A stretch of DNA of 64,000 nucleotides, taken from positions 18,292,001 through 18,356,000 of the forward strand of contig OX485809.1 in assembly GCA_950295325.1 (NCBI GenBank), read 5' to 3'. Below are positions 51,582 to 64,000 of the stretch, piece by piece. The position numbers were made by a program, and so were the translations under genes. Each line of letters opens with the position of its first letter. Position 1 is the stretch's first letter. The notes under the pieces are model-generated. The model searched no databases and was not told the origin of the DNA. It worked only from the letters and a program-made list of their open reading frames with translations. This stretch comes from Polytrichum commune. Its lineage: Eukaryota > Streptophyta > Polytrichopsida > Polytrichales > Polytrichaceae.

Positions 51582-52255
51582 TCAATCGAGCGTAAGTATC
51601 CTTCGGTCTTGCATGTTTCTCCAAATGTTGAAGATGGTAGCCCAATCTATTGCATCCACATCAAGCCCACAAAGACACACCCACATAAGAGCATCGAGGG
51701 TCTTCAAGTTCAACCTAATGCACAAGTGACTTTTGATTGCATTTGTTTTGAAAATCCTCTTTCACAAATAGCTATACTTGATGGAATGAGTATAATTTTT
51801 TGCCAAAGTTGCATAAGTTTAGGCCAATTTGTGTGCCATTCTAAATTGCTAGCACATATGTGCCAAACCTCAAATATCGTTTTGTTCTCACACTCGTGTT
51901 GAAGTGTTTCTGTAAATTTCAGGAGTTCTCCCTTGCACATGTCATTTTCTTCTTCGGTGTATTGACACTTCAACAATATCCTTTTGAGCCATGAATATTT
52001 AAACTTCAAAACAAGTGACTTAAGAATTGACCATACAAAAATATCAATTACATATGTAGGCGGTGCCACTGGTGAGAGTGGATTATCTACCACTGGCCTA
52101 CAGTACGTGACGAACTTTAAGGATTTGTGAACGCTGATGGCATTCAAATCACAAACCCAACAACAATGTTGCTCCCAATCTAGCTTCGATTCAGGCATTG
52201 TGAATTGTACAATGTACATTAAACTCAATTTGAAGGGGGTCTTTGCACTATGCAA
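51582..52255 (-). pseudogene. hAT transposase C-terminal remnant
   Basis: The minus-strand frame ends with WQKIILIPSSIAICERGFSK, the signature of the hAT dimerisation domain (IPxSxAxxERxFS). The next part, in another frame, reads LNLKTLDALMWVCLCGLD, the usual continuation of that domain, and stops at 51582. A frameshift near 51715-51725 separates the two. The catalytic core and N-terminal BED finger are not visible, so this is a truncated, inactive fragment. Confidence 0.8.
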
Positions 52256-55200
52256 AGTCTATCTCAATTCATCCTAGTGGCGAGTTGAGACGCCTCACAA
52301 TTAACTCGATATTTAACCAACCAAAACATTACTTTTTGAGATTTGTTGAGGCAAATTATTCATTCACATACCTGCACAAAACAATCGTGAAAATACATCT
52401 GTAAGAGACCATGAACACCATGTCTTGTACTTAGCCCCCACCACCTCTCTGATCACCGTCTCATATGTAGAGCTTTCCCGGTTTCAAAGGAAATTACAAG
52501 AACAAGGTTGAACTCAAGTATGTAAGTGAGTGTAGGAAGTTCTCCTACTGTTATGGGATATGGTTCCGGATACTCGAGTTGCAGTATATAGTACTTAAGT
52601 TAGCTAATAGTACGTGTCATTTCAATTTCTAGTGTGTCAATTGACATGTCAAAAGTAAAAAACTTGCAAAAACTTTGTCAAATATACACATCGGTTATGA
52701 TAGAAGGAAAATGAATACTAAATAAAGAGACAATAATAAATTAATCCAATTAGGTGATTCACCATGCAATCTGTCTCAAAACCTCTACAACAATGCATAT
52801 ATGAGAATTGCACTTGATTATGACCCTTACCTAAAAGTGAATTCTATGGATTCTTGAGTGAAATACATGTTCACATTTTGAACATGAGAGCCTATAGTTG
52901 ATTTAGAACACACTTATAATCAACACTTTGATATTTCTTATTTAATTCATACATTTATTGAAAATGGCCTAGTCATAATGTTAAAAGTGTGCTTGTAGTT
53001 TAAGATTTGGATAAGACAAAACTCACATAAATGCATAAACTCACAAAACTCACATAGTTGAAGACTTAAAAAGTGATTTTTATATTTGTCTAGGTGTCTT
53101 TTAATTAGGACATACATGGGTTTGTTTCAGTTATATGGGGTTTCAACTCTCAATTCACATAAATATTTAGAATTATGAGGTTTAAAGTCTCTCAATAACA
53201 ACAAACACATTAGTGCAAATCACTCAATCTCACACTATTTACCCATGCAATAATTCGGTAACGAGTTCTTTGTAATGGGATCTTGTGCAATGCACAAACA
53301 TAGGCATAATCATTGACAATACTCTTGCATAAAGTATCCCATTTTAGTCTCTTTATCAAAGCTAAATATCACTTTGGTGTAGTCAATTCTCTCCAAAAAA
53401 AATTGAAAAAAAATATATAACTAAAAATGTCAGTACAATTACCCACTCGGAGTGGATAATGTTCTTTAATTAATCATTTACTATGAATGAATTGTCATAC
53501 CATAGTCTTTTGTTGAATTGCATCCACAAATCCATGGCATCCACATATGTTGTGGAAATCTCTAAATTTCAATGCACCGCATGAGGTTAAATAATCATGG
53601 TTTGGTTCTTTAAGTTACCATTTTTATCTTGAAGATAAACTATTAACTCTCTATTTGGTTCAATACCTCAACTCTTTTAGTATTGAATTTATTTATTACA
53701 TTATCAATCCATTGTTCACTTTATTTAATCTACAAGGATATCGAATGCACATTCATCATCCAATGGTAATCACGATGTAAAGATAAGAAGATTTGGAAAA
53801 TACATTGCACATCTACCAATTCCTTCATACATATAATAAACTCTTAACGTTGCCTTATTGTCCCACGAGCTCGATTCTTTGGCTTCGTGTAAGGTAGAGG
53901 GGCCCTTTCCCGCTCGGGTCCTTAAACCGCTCACTAGACCTATCGAGCGGGAAAGGGCCCCTCTACCTTAGTCGATCGCCTCCATTAGTTGTCCTCTTGA
54001 ATTCCCATACTACCATAGGTTGTTGGCCATTAAGGACCTCACATATTGCACACAAGATAAATCTCTTTGATCTACGATGATACCCTTTCTTATCTCATAA
54101 GAATCACTTAGTGTTTGATTATTTCCTCATTATTAAGAGGTTATAGTCTTCACATAAGATTCACTTCATCATTCAAATAAATTGTATGTAATTTAATTTA
54201 TTCCTTCCTTCTCTTCAAGAGCATATGGAACTAAAGGCTAGAATCACATTATCATAAGTGGACACACATTCACATGTGATTCAATTGCCCTCTCATCTCA
54301 CTCACACTAGATAATTGTTGCTACCTAATCATGCATGAATTATAATAGAAGGCCAATTCAAGGTCTCTCACCATTCAATGCATCATAGAGAATGAATAAT
54401 ACAATACATTCAAGCACCTCATGTTCACATAGACTATCTTCACAAAATTCTCTCGATTCAAGTTACGCACTCAAATATGAGTACTCTTCATTCTTGGGAT
54501 TTACTCGCGAGGATGGCGGATTAATAGACTAACCAACAACCACTTTAGTTGCATGAAAACAATTCCATAATTCGACTAGAGACCTTACATAATGAATCAC
54601 TTACATGCCTTCATTCAAACAAGCCCTTGGCTTAATTCTCGACCCTATAAGACAACAATTTTAGCATAAGTATGATACAAATATCATGGACTTTGAATAC
54701 GTAACTCGGTACACAGAATTAACAAGTTCAACTTGATAATTAGACAGTGGCCCGAGGAATCACTCCTCAACCAATACTTAAAAGTTATCTCAACATACAT
54801 AAGTTGGAAGAAATTCCAATCTATACATGACCACTCTTGATTTGCACGAGCATAACAAACATTCATGTTTATTGTCCATCTGATAGAGGTTCAAGAGATT
54901 TCAAAAAATCAGCCCCTTCTTTACAAAATGTGATCTATATTCACAACATGACATGTGCCATGTCTTAAAGCTACGTCTTCTCCAATTAGTCCATAGTCCC
55001 TTCAAATCCCTCCGTTTTCTAAAATCCTAGACTAGAGACTCCATTAGCACATGTCAATCAAATATCCATTTCTAATTGAGTTATTTTACAATTTTTCTCC
55101 TATCTAACTTAAAGTTGCATAAAACTAAACTCCATAGTGCATAGCTAACCCACCAAATGGTTGAGTACCACCAATCCTAACTATATGGAGGGGGGGGGGG

Positions 55201-55736
55201 GGGGCACTTATGAGGCCATGGGTTGACTACCGTAGTACCATAGCTGGTTCGTTAAAAAATAATTCTAAAAATAAAAAACGTAAAAATTATGAAATTATGA
55301 AGACAAAAAAACGAAAATAAAATTAATTAATTTTTGCAATCTTTTGGTGTTTCTAAGCCATTTAAGGTCATTTTTACTGATTTTTTTGCTAAAAATGAAA
55401 ATTGAGAAATTCAGTTTTTTGAGAGGCGAACCTTATTTTTTCAAAATAAATAAATATTCGTTCGCCAGGGGACGAACCAGCTATTGTGTTACGGTAGTCA
55501 TCCGAAAAAAAATGAGCATTCCATATAAAATGGGGTGTTAGCCTACCATACACGTCTTAATTTACGTGTGATCCTCACCAACGCCATTCTCTATTGTGTA
55601 GTTTTTGGAGTAGCAACTATTGGAGAATGTTGTTTGGTTTGACATGAAATTCCAATATTTTCGAATAATTTTGTTGTGTGTTGTATCCACATTGGTCAAA
55701 GTCATGTTCAATCCCCGTTCAATCCAACATGGAAAC
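52256..55736. other. Intergenic, no gene recognised
   Basis: AT-rich. It contains the perfect hairpin at 53890-53970 and a run of 16 G near 55189-55204. No supported gene. Confidence 0.6.
53890..53970. repeat. Perfect 27-bp GC-rich hairpin
   Basis: The left arm 53890-53916, starting TAAGGTAGAGGGGCCC, is exactly complementary to the right arm 53944-53970, with no mismatch, around a 27-base loop. It contrasts sharply with the AT-rich flanks. It may be a young foldback insertion, a small-RNA hairpin or a cruciform site. Confidence 0.93.
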
Positions 55737-56145
55737 TACACTAAATATGATATGTAGTGTCATATGGTGTTTCATGTCGCTATGGTAACTTTGTGGATGA
55801 CACTTCTATGAATAAGCGAACAAATATTGTCATGGATGATGGATGAGTTCATCCGTTGGCCAAAAACCCTACCTTCTCTTGACAACAACTTATGATAAAA
55901 TATTGTCATGGATAATTGAAACTTGGATGAAAAATCATTTGGTAAGCGACAGTAATTGCAACATTGTAAATCCATATTCACCCCCCCCCCCCCCCTCAAA
56001 ATAAAAAATAAAGAATAAAAGATAACAAGGAATGACAAACAATGTTGGGTTAAAATTGAGTGTTGGTGACACTATACTGCACTTTGCAATTAGTATTGAG
56101 CAAGACAATCATAATCAATGACACTAAATATGATATTTAATGTTG
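55737..56145. mobile_element. MITE-like element, family B, copy 2
   Basis: Same-orientation relative of 25660-26046 along its length, with inverted ends around CACTAAATATGATATGTAGTG and TGACACTAAATATGATATTT. It has a poly-C run at about 55981-55995 that copy 1 lacks, and lacks the GATG expansion. Confidence 0.75.
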
Positions 56146-56829
56146 TTTATGGCACCACGTGACATTATTCAATCATGTGGGTCAGTTTCATGACACTCGA
56201 ATATGTTAATTATATCCTAGGGGCCACTCAAACACTACGAGAATATTCGTTTATTATTCATACATTCATGTTGAACTTGGAAATTTGGGTGGAGTTACAC
56301 TCCCAACACTATGCACATGAATTAATGTTCATCCATGGAAAATTCATAGGAACATTGTTCGTCCTAGTTCTATTCCTTGACATTGCTATGAATTATCATT
56401 AAAAATATCGACACTATTCACATTATTTGTATTATTCAAACCGGCACTATTCATTATTTGTATTGTTGTCAGTTTCTTCCTACTTTTATAAGTTTCTCCC
56501 CATGAAGATAAGAGTGTGGGGGCTCACATCAAGTGCTAAATATAAAATGAAACACAACCATGCAACTAAATAATGTCATGCAAACAACACTTTGTAGTAT
56601 GTTACTTTCTAATAGGAGGCAAGAGATTATACTCATATTTTGTTTCCAACTTACCATGTTCAACCAAGTATTTGAGATCGGTATTAAAGTGGTCATTTTG
56701 TCGGGTACACTCGGGTTTTGGACATTGTTGGCAGCTTCACCCAAGGTGATGGCCATCCCCAAAGAAACATAATATTTTTTTGCCTTTGGGTTGGGGTTGG
56801 AACGTTACTCTTGGTACAATCTTAGCTTA

Positions 56830-57290
56830 AGGGCCACTTCACGAACGAGATTGAGAGCCCGTACGATTACACTTCAAGCACTCTCATTTGTGGAAAAGGC
56901 GGAGCCGGTCCAAGGTTGCTTCACACTATGCTTGAGGGACCAACTAAGTATGTGAATGCAAGATGGATGTAAAGTCTACATGGATTCCTACATGGCATCG
57001 AATGGATCAAGTTTCATGGTCACTTGGACTATTTTCAAAAACCACCTCTTAAAGGTAGGTCTAACACTTAATTGGGAGATCATGGCACTCCGAATGCTCA
57101 CAACTGTTGGTTTAGTCTTATTTATCATGTGTAAGGACCTACATGAATAAAAATTCATTGAAACAACATTTGGTTGAGGGCCTAGTCACATATGACTTCA
57201 CACTACATGATTTTGGAGGTGTCTTGCAATGGCCTTTGGACACTTTCTTTTGGGCTCATGTGGCTCTTGGCTTGTGTGTGAAGTGGCCCT
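56830..57290 (+). mobile_element. GGGCCACTTCAC-ended element, copy 1
   Basis: It begins AGGGCCACTTCACGAACGAG and ends with the inverse, CTTGTGTGTGAAGTGGCCCT. The interior is shared with 62511-63011 in reverse orientation and the start with 63876-64000. About 460 bp, no coding capacity, so non-autonomous. I see no clear target-site duplication; the superfamily is open. Confidence 0.8.
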
Positions 57291-57570
57291 AAGATGTACT
57301 AAAATCCTCTTTTGATGACCAATTAGACCCAACCCAATTTAGTTTAACATACTTTAATTATCATAATTGGGATCATATGGTTTTGATAGCTATTATTAGT
57401 GCATGTACATATGCATGTGACATCCTCAAAGAGCTATAATGATTTGCATTTATGATTGGTGCCAACAAGTTTGTGGTTAATCAATCCCAATTGGGCTCCA
57501 ATATATCAAAGTGTTGTATGAGTTGCCAAAGGCTCAATTAAGCTAAGGGCATGTTTACACGAAAGCCATT

Positions 57571-58245
57571 AGAGTAGAGGCGCCCATAACCGATCATCTA
57601 AGAGATTTTGCAACAAATCTAGAGAAGTATAAGGCGGCGCAAAATTCTCCCGTGTAGGAAGATAGAAATCAAGACGATTGAAAAAAAAATCAGTAATTTT
57701 ATTCCATACATTGAAATTTTTGTGAATTTTTGAAGCCAAAAGTTGGCCCGAACACATCGAGAGTTTGCCATTACCGCTCATTCCTCCTAACTTTAGCACT
57801 TAGAACCAGGACATGTGCTAGGGCACTATTGGTGCCCAAGGGACCGAACTTCAAGCTTAGCTTGATCGAAATTCTAGTACCCTGTAGATTGTTGACGAGT
57901 ACATGATCCGGAATAGGCACCTCTATTATATACCATGGCTCTCGAGAATCCTTAAATTCACATTGGTTGAGAGTGTTAGGGGCTCCTGCTTTAGGTTTAG
58001 AGTAGAGGCACCCAACACCAATCACTTGAGAGATTTTGTGCCAAATTTGGAGAAGTACAAGGCAATGCAATATTTTCCCATGTAGGAAGAGAGAAATAGA
58101 GAGGATTGTAATTTTTTTGGTAATGTTATTACTTGGAAATACTATGCATTTTAAAGCCATAAGTTGGCCCAAACATATTATCAATGTCTAAAATTTTCCA
58201 TAACTACTCATTTTGAGATGAATTCCTCCTCACTTTTGCACTCAA
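57571..58245 (+). repeat. Direct repeat, two diverged units about 430 bp apart
   Basis: Segments from 57571 and 58001 share AGTAGAGGCRCCCA, AGAGATTTTG, GGAGAAGTA-like, TGTAGGAAGA, AAGTTGGCCC and CTCATTCCTCCT-like phrases in the same order over about 230 bases. Probably a worn tandem duplication or two copies of one repeat. Confidence 0.65.
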
Positions 58246-58316
58246 AAGTGGGGACATTTGTCATGGCTCTATTGATTCCCTTGTGATACCATAACCGAAG
58301 TTGAAGACTTCGGGTT

Positions 58317-58426
58317 AGTTTCCATGTATGCTGCTTCGCCCACAAGATTCTAGTGGAAATGTACATTCACTTGATGGCATCTACATTTCCATTGTAATTT
58401 GGTGGGCAAGCAACCTACATGGAAAC
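58317..58426. repeat. Small foldback repeat, 110 bp
   Basis: GTTTCCATGTATGCTGCTTC at the left and GGGCAAGCAACCTACATGGA at the right are near-complementary; a second inner stem uses GTGGAAATGTA and TACATTTCCA. Probably a short MITE. Confidence 0.75.
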
Positions 58427-59054
58427 GGGCCCTTAGAAACCATGAACGTGGAACCTTGTTTTAACCACCCACAAAAAATAAATGACTAAAATCAATCCCA
58501 ACTAGATCAAAATTATGGCACCCAATAGATTCCCGATGGGATCCTGATCAAACATGGGTGCCCCTAATCTACATGAGGATAATTTTGGACTATAATAAAC
58601 AACATTTTTAGTGGATGAAAATATCTACATGGAATCCCACATGGCATCTATGGATAATATTGGCCGGAATTGCATGGAATTTTTTTGGATGGCTCTTGAA
58701 GGTAGATCAAGTAAAACATGCGCCAAGCCTCATGGGATGACCCATGATAACTCAATAAAACAAATTCCAGTGTTATTCATGTTTCATTGAAAATATCGAT
58801 GTTGGAGCTATTGTACAAGGTTGTATTTTTGTGTAACTAATGTGAAACAATTTATTTATTGTGCAATCTTTCTAATTTTCACTAATTAAACTATGAATAA
58901 AGCTTGAATTAATGCTCAAAATTTGCTATTAACATATATATACACCCATACATAAACAAAACTACGAATAGTTCCTTTCTTCTCTCCTCCATGATGCCTC
59001 TCATATCTAATTATAATATTGTGAGATCTTTTGAATGGTCCCATTTGGGTTTAC

Positions 59055-59642
59055 AATAAGGGGTTATTTACATCATGGACCATGAAGTTATCCCTTGCTC
59101 CTCTAAAATATGTGATTGGCCATTGAACTCGTTCCAATACCACTTTGGTTTACATCAAGAAAAAAAATGTAAGAGTGACCGTGGAATTTGAGGTTCCCAT
59201 AAGGCCTATTTTTAGGCCTACATTATCCATTGTCACAGTCCATCATGTTTTGTGATGAAAGAGCAAAAAAGCTTCTATTGCTACAAATGTCGCGGGACCA
59301 TGGCAAAGAAAATATTGTTTTAATTCTTCTAAATTTCCTAATTTTTTTGCAAACGCTATTGTAATTAAGAGGAAAGAGGGGAAGAAGAAGGAGGAGAAGG
59401 TCAAATATGAAAAAAAAAATCCCAAAACTACCCATTTTTACATATGTTAAAAAAAGATCAGCACGTCCACTTTTTGGTGCAATGGTCATTTCTCTTGGTC
59501 CGCATTTGGTTTTGCCTAGTGAGGGACCCAAAAGGTTTTAAAATACAATGTTTAAGCCATTGGACCATGGGAGTGTGACCACAAAAAAAGACTATCCAAC
59601 ATGGGACAACTTTGTGGTCCATGGTGTAAACAACCCCTAAGG
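59055..59642. mobile_element. MITE-like element, about 588 bp
   Basis: Inverted ends around AAGGGGTTATTTACATCATG and its counterpart at 59605-59642 (CATGGTGTAAACAACCCCTA) extend over about 40 bases, including GGACCATGAAGTTATCCC. The interior has no coding potential. Confidence 0.75.
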
Positions 59643-62510
59643 GCTTGTGACCTCCAAAAGACTTTGGGCTATAATCCATGCAATGTTCTAGACCGAAGTC
59701 TTCAATGCCCTTCAAATGCGATTTGGCCCTTAGAAATATACCTCTCTCTTAACAACCCTTCAAAACGCAACCCCAAATTGAAAATGAAGATGCCACTTGA
59801 AGTCCTCAATACAATATGCCCGTCAAGCACTATTCATACGACAATTGATCTGTCAAATTTCATTTGTCCCTAAAGAGTGAGGACTCAAGAGTTGAGAGTC
59901 CCTCCCTTTGCTTCCTTGCTACCACCTCCGTCCCTGAACTTGTAATCTCTTAGACTCCCATCGGATGCCCCTCTCCTCCGGACCCATCATTTGCTTCATC
60001 TCCGTCACCACACACCTCAACACCAAGAAATACATTAGATTGAATTGTGTGGTTGCCATTCAGACATGCCAAATCAATGGTTTTTAATCCGATTTACTTC
60101 ACACTAGAAAAAACATATGGGCAAGTAGGCAAATAGGCAGGGGATTGGATTACCACGAGCCTAAATGCTCAACTGCTACTACAAAGATTGAAATCGGGAT
60201 CTAGATCCAGGGGTTTATGAATTCAAGGTTTTTTTTGTTTGGGGTGGAATCTAGAACTAGGTTCAGATTGGTAGTTGTATGATTAGTTGTTGAGTCTGCT
60301 TTGTTAGTTTTGGGATAGAGGTTGGGAGATCACCTTGGAATTATTTGGTGAGAAGGAATGTGGTGGAGTGGCAACAACAACAAGAGTAGCAGATGAGGAT
60401 CAACGATTGCAAGGATGTTTGTAAGGATGATTTTTTCACCCATTTATTTGATGAAACGCTATTGCTATGTTGTGGATTGTCCTTCGTGGGCACTTGTGCT
60501 GATGATGATGATCTTAATTGTAGAAAATCATTTTTGCTTTCATTGAGTTCTAATGTCAAGCCCCCAGTGATGAGAAATGACGCACAAGAGTGTTCCAAGG
60601 TTATTGTAAACATTCATCGACGATGGTTATAGGGCTTAGGGGGTCTTGATTCGTTTAAGCAACCATGTATAAGGATATTGTAGTATCAAAGCTCAAGAGA
60701 ATGTTGAACTTGCAAAGTTAGTACTAACTACAAGATGTTATTCAATGCGGCCGGGTTTTTTAGCCCGAAGCACTATCCCATAGATGAACTGGACAGAGGG
60801 ACATTAACCAAGAAATGTTTGAACCGGTTGGTGACACATTTTCCGTTGGAGCGATGACCTTGATAATTAAATGCAATGCGGAATTGTTAGAATTTGTGGA
60901 GATGTTATCTCCTGTTTGTGAACACCGAGGTATGCACAAAGCTTGGGTTTTTTGTGGCAATGACCAATAGATCATGATTAATTGGCCAACTCTAATGTCG
61001 CTATGGCAAGCCACACTTGATCCCAACTAGCATTGTCATTTGTGAACGTGGTTGAAACATGGGTTGAGATTTGAGAGCCCTTCAAAATAAAACTCATGTG
61101 AGAGCTTCAATCTTGAACATCAGGTCCATGGACTTCTCTATGCTCTCGTCCATAAAGCAAGATACCATGATCATTTAAGAGCCATTGTCTAATGCCTTTT
61201 GTGTAAACATGCCTTAAATTTAATGTCACCAGTCACGCAATTAATAAATTCTTGAAAGTGCATGCTTAAGGTTTGTAGCCACATGAGTCTCGCCCACGAC
61301 TAAATGAAAAGCTCTCAACAAGATATTTCCAAGTGTCGGGTTGTGGAGGAGTTTGTGGATCTAAATCCACACAACAAAGTCTCGTGCAATCAAAAAGGGT
61401 TAGTGTAGGTACGAGTGGTGGGCCTTTGAGGGTCCTCTCTCCTAGGCCCACATATGCCTCAACCGTACACAAGGTTAGTCTCATTTTGATATGAAGGTGT
61501 GTGGGTGTTATTTGGTTTGTTTTTCATGTTCTTCAATGTCTACTAATTAGATTTTTTAGTTGGATATGTAGGTTCTCCCAATCGTGTTCACTATTGAATG
61601 TAGAGCAGTTGTTAATATTTGAAGATGTAGTCCAATCTATTTTAAATACGTGTCTTTATGAAGGTCGCTCTTTGATTTGCATGAAATCACATACCGATCA
61701 AATATAGGGTCTAATCAAGAAATCGAGCCATTTAAGACCCATCTACTTTACCACGTCATGTTTTTAAGTTTGCCACCTTTTATTGTTGTTGCAATGTGGT
61801 TTCAATGCATCCAATGTAGTTTCCGAATGGAATTTTACATAGCTAGCACCTGATGTGGTACCAACACGTCACATGAAATAAATGAATAAGTTCAATATAA
61901 TGTCAAACTAGAAGGCAAATGATCGTTTAGTAGAGGTTGCCACTACAATGGCTTCAAAGGGTTGGTTTGGACTACAATGAAGGAGTGCATTGGTCAAGAA
62001 TTTTTAGGGGAATGAAGCAATGTGATTGGCTATGAAATGGGTTCTCAACCAGCCGTGGTTTACACTACACCCAAGACTTCTTTGGTGGACAAGATTAAGT
62101 ATGAATTAAAAACCGACGTGGCTGCCAACATGGCCACACTCTTTGATTAGGGGAGTTCTCTGGAGGTCGAGTTTCTTGGGCATCCTCAAACCCTCGGTTT
62201 GACCAATGTGGATATTTTGCACAACGTACATTGTATGTGCGCATGTCTTCATATGTCTTTGAAAGGAATTGATGCTCTATGAGGCCCTTCTAATTATCGT
62301 GATATATGTTTTGGAGTTCCATGTATAATCAACTAATCCTGAAATTGTATAAGCTGGATGAAATCAACAAATTTGGACCGAACATGTCCAAATTTGGATG
62401 AATTTATATGCCATTCATCCACATGCAACCAGCGCTGCTCTTTTGAGAATTTGGAAACAAAAGAAGATCACTGCAGTCATAGTTTCTTCAGACTATGTTT
62501 TCAGGCCTTC
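59643..62510. other. Intergenic, no gene recognised
   Basis: No long open frame with recognisable motifs, no clear splice-supported gene and no obvious inverted-repeat element. Confidence 0.55.
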
Positions 62511-63011
62511 AGGGCCACTTCATACACGAGCCAAGAGCCGTGACCATGAAATTATGAGAGCCCAAAAGAAAGTGTCCCAAGGCTGTCCCAACACACGTCC
62601 AAAACCATGTAGTGTGGTTACCGATCCTCAAGTGTAGTGTGAAGCCATATGTGACCAGACCCTTAACCAAATGCTATTTCAATGAAGTTCTATTCATGTG
62701 GGTCCTCGCACATGATATAATAGAATAAATCAACGGTTGTGAACATTCGGAGTGCCACGGTCTCCCAGTTTTGTGTTAGACCTACCTCCAAGAGATGGGT
62801 TTTAAAAATAATCCAAGTGACCATGAAACATGATCCATTCGATGCCACATAAGATTCCATGTAGACTTTACACCCATCTTTGCATTCACATACTCTCTTG
62901 GTCCCTCAAGCCTAGTGTGAAGCGAACTTGGACCGGCTCCACCTTTCCACCAATGAGAGTGCTCGAAGTGTAATGGTCATGGGCACTTGGTCTCGTGTGT
63001 GAAGTGGCCCT
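62511..63011 (-). mobile_element. GGGCCACTTCAC-ended element, copy 2 (reverse)
   Basis: Its reverse complement matches 56830-57290 along most of its length, including CATGGTCACTTGGA and GCGGAGCCGGTCCAAG-like phrases. Ends AGGGCCACTTCATACACGAG and CTCGTGTGTGAAGTGGCCCT are inverted repeats. Confidence 0.8.
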
Positions 63012-63571
63012 AAATCTAAGACATGCATGAAGATATATATGGCTTGGAATGTAAACACTGCAAGTTGAGTCTAATTATACAACACAATAATGTTACATGT
63101 TGTGGGATTGAGTGCATGAATATAACACGTTGCTTTGCCTTCTTCCTACGTCAATAACATTTTTTAAGCTACATAACCCTTCAACATAGACCTACCTTCT
63201 CACTTCCCACTCTTTGATTTGTCCTTTGAGAAAGGACAATACGTCATCGGAACCAAGAAGTACCAAATTCACATTGAAGATATGGATCTAGAGAATCCCA
63301 ACATGTATAATGTAAGATCTTGAGGGACTATTCCTAAATAAAGGACGAATGCCAAAGTGGTTGAAGAAATTTATGTTGGGAATCAAATTCACAATGCAAA
63401 TGCTTGTATATACAAATTGTTTGTTGGCTCGGTCTGTAGGACAAAGACTATGCATCGACTTCTATGATTCAAGAGCAATTTCTTAACCACTTTGCGTTCA
63501 CACTTGGACCTTACTTGTTCTTAGTATTTGTGGTCCAATTTATTTAACGTGAATGGTGAAAGCTTGCATAC

Positions 63572-63718
63572 CTTGGACAACTAACCAAGTATTTCAACTA
63601 TTAGTTAACTAGTTGCCTTTCGTAACTATAGTTGATCGCGATTTGATCTGCCAAAAAATGTAGTTGACTATAGTTGTTATAAAATCTAGTTAACTATGGT
63701 TGTCCTCTAAAATGTATT
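63572..63718. repeat. Dispersed repeat, inverted partner of 190-334
   Basis: The reverse complement carries the same series of ACTATAGTTAACTA-like motifs and TTTTTTGGTAG/CCAAAAAATG phrases as 190-334. Confidence 0.7.
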
Positions 63719-63875
63719 GAAAAATATATATAATTGATTGTAGTTGGTTATAGGTATAATAAATAACCATGAACTGGCATGAGCAAAGTGTACAACTACA
63801 ATTACAATCTTTCATAAGAAATGATAGAGCCTCACGGTTCTATCATTTTTCTTGTTGGGATCCAAGTTGAATATG

Positions 63876-64000
63876 AGGGCCACTTCACATACGAGACTGA
63901 GAGCCCGTGCTAGTCATTTCCAACACGCATTGGTGGTAAGGGCGGAGCCAGTCCAAGTGCGCTTCACACTACGCTTGAGGGACCAACGGAGTATGTGAAT
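63876..64000 (+). mobile_element. GGGCCACTTCAC-ended element, copy 3 (cut by the window end)
   Basis: It begins AGGGCCACTTCACATACGAG and follows copy 1 through GGCGGAGCCAGTCCAAG and CTTGAGGGACCAAC to the last base of the window. Confidence 0.8.

Overview
The window is nuclear DNA from a land plant. It holds spliced genes with GT-AG introns, a telo-box-like leader, a plant-type sulfite oxidase ending in the tripeptide SNL, an ECA-type P-type Ca2+-ATPase, and dense decayed DNA transposons in AT-rich sequence. A non-seed plant (bryophyte, lycophyte or fern) is my guess from the transposase type and low gene density; the sequence does not prove it. All functional calls come from reading motifs and splice sites by eye; no database was searched.

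Layout. 1-2210: intergenic, with a dispersed repeat that recurs inverted near the other end of the window. 2221-10954: one complete 8,734-bp Mutator-like element (MULE) with matching terminal inverted repeats and a perfect 10-bp target-site duplication. On the minus strand it carries a large transposase with a GCM/FLYWCH-like zinc cluster, DDE-type segments and a SWIM finger, broken by a frameshift. On the plus strand, divergently, it carries a damaged gene resembling a beta-class DNA methyltransferase. Two different tandem arrays of CpG-containing palindromes lie inside it. 10965-18700: no convincing gene; MITEs, worn tandem repeats and a GC-rich patch. 18714-23815: sulfite oxidase in 12 exons, preceded by a short upstream ORF and followed by a possible alternative last exon that would remove the peroxisomal signal. 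24529-24611: a tRNA-Gly(GCC) gene with a 12-nt intron, then a tandem duplication and a 41-bp minisatellite. 25.6-35.6 kb: transposon debris. 35657-40506 (minus): a complete ECA-type Ca2+-ATPase in 8 coding exons, with a GC-rich upstream region near 41.6-41.9 kb. 42-64 kb: no intact gene; nested MITEs, foldback elements, a hAT transposase remnant, a perfect 27-bp GC-rich hairpin and three copies of a GGGCCACTTCAC-ended element.

The two host genes are unrelated housekeeping functions: peroxisomal sulfite detoxification and endomembrane Ca2+/Mn2+ pumping. The part most likely to be undescribed is the MULE, which pairs a transposase with a methyltransferase-like partner and self-complementary repeat arrays. 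This recalls, by analogy only, anti-silencing systems of VANDAL-type MULEs.
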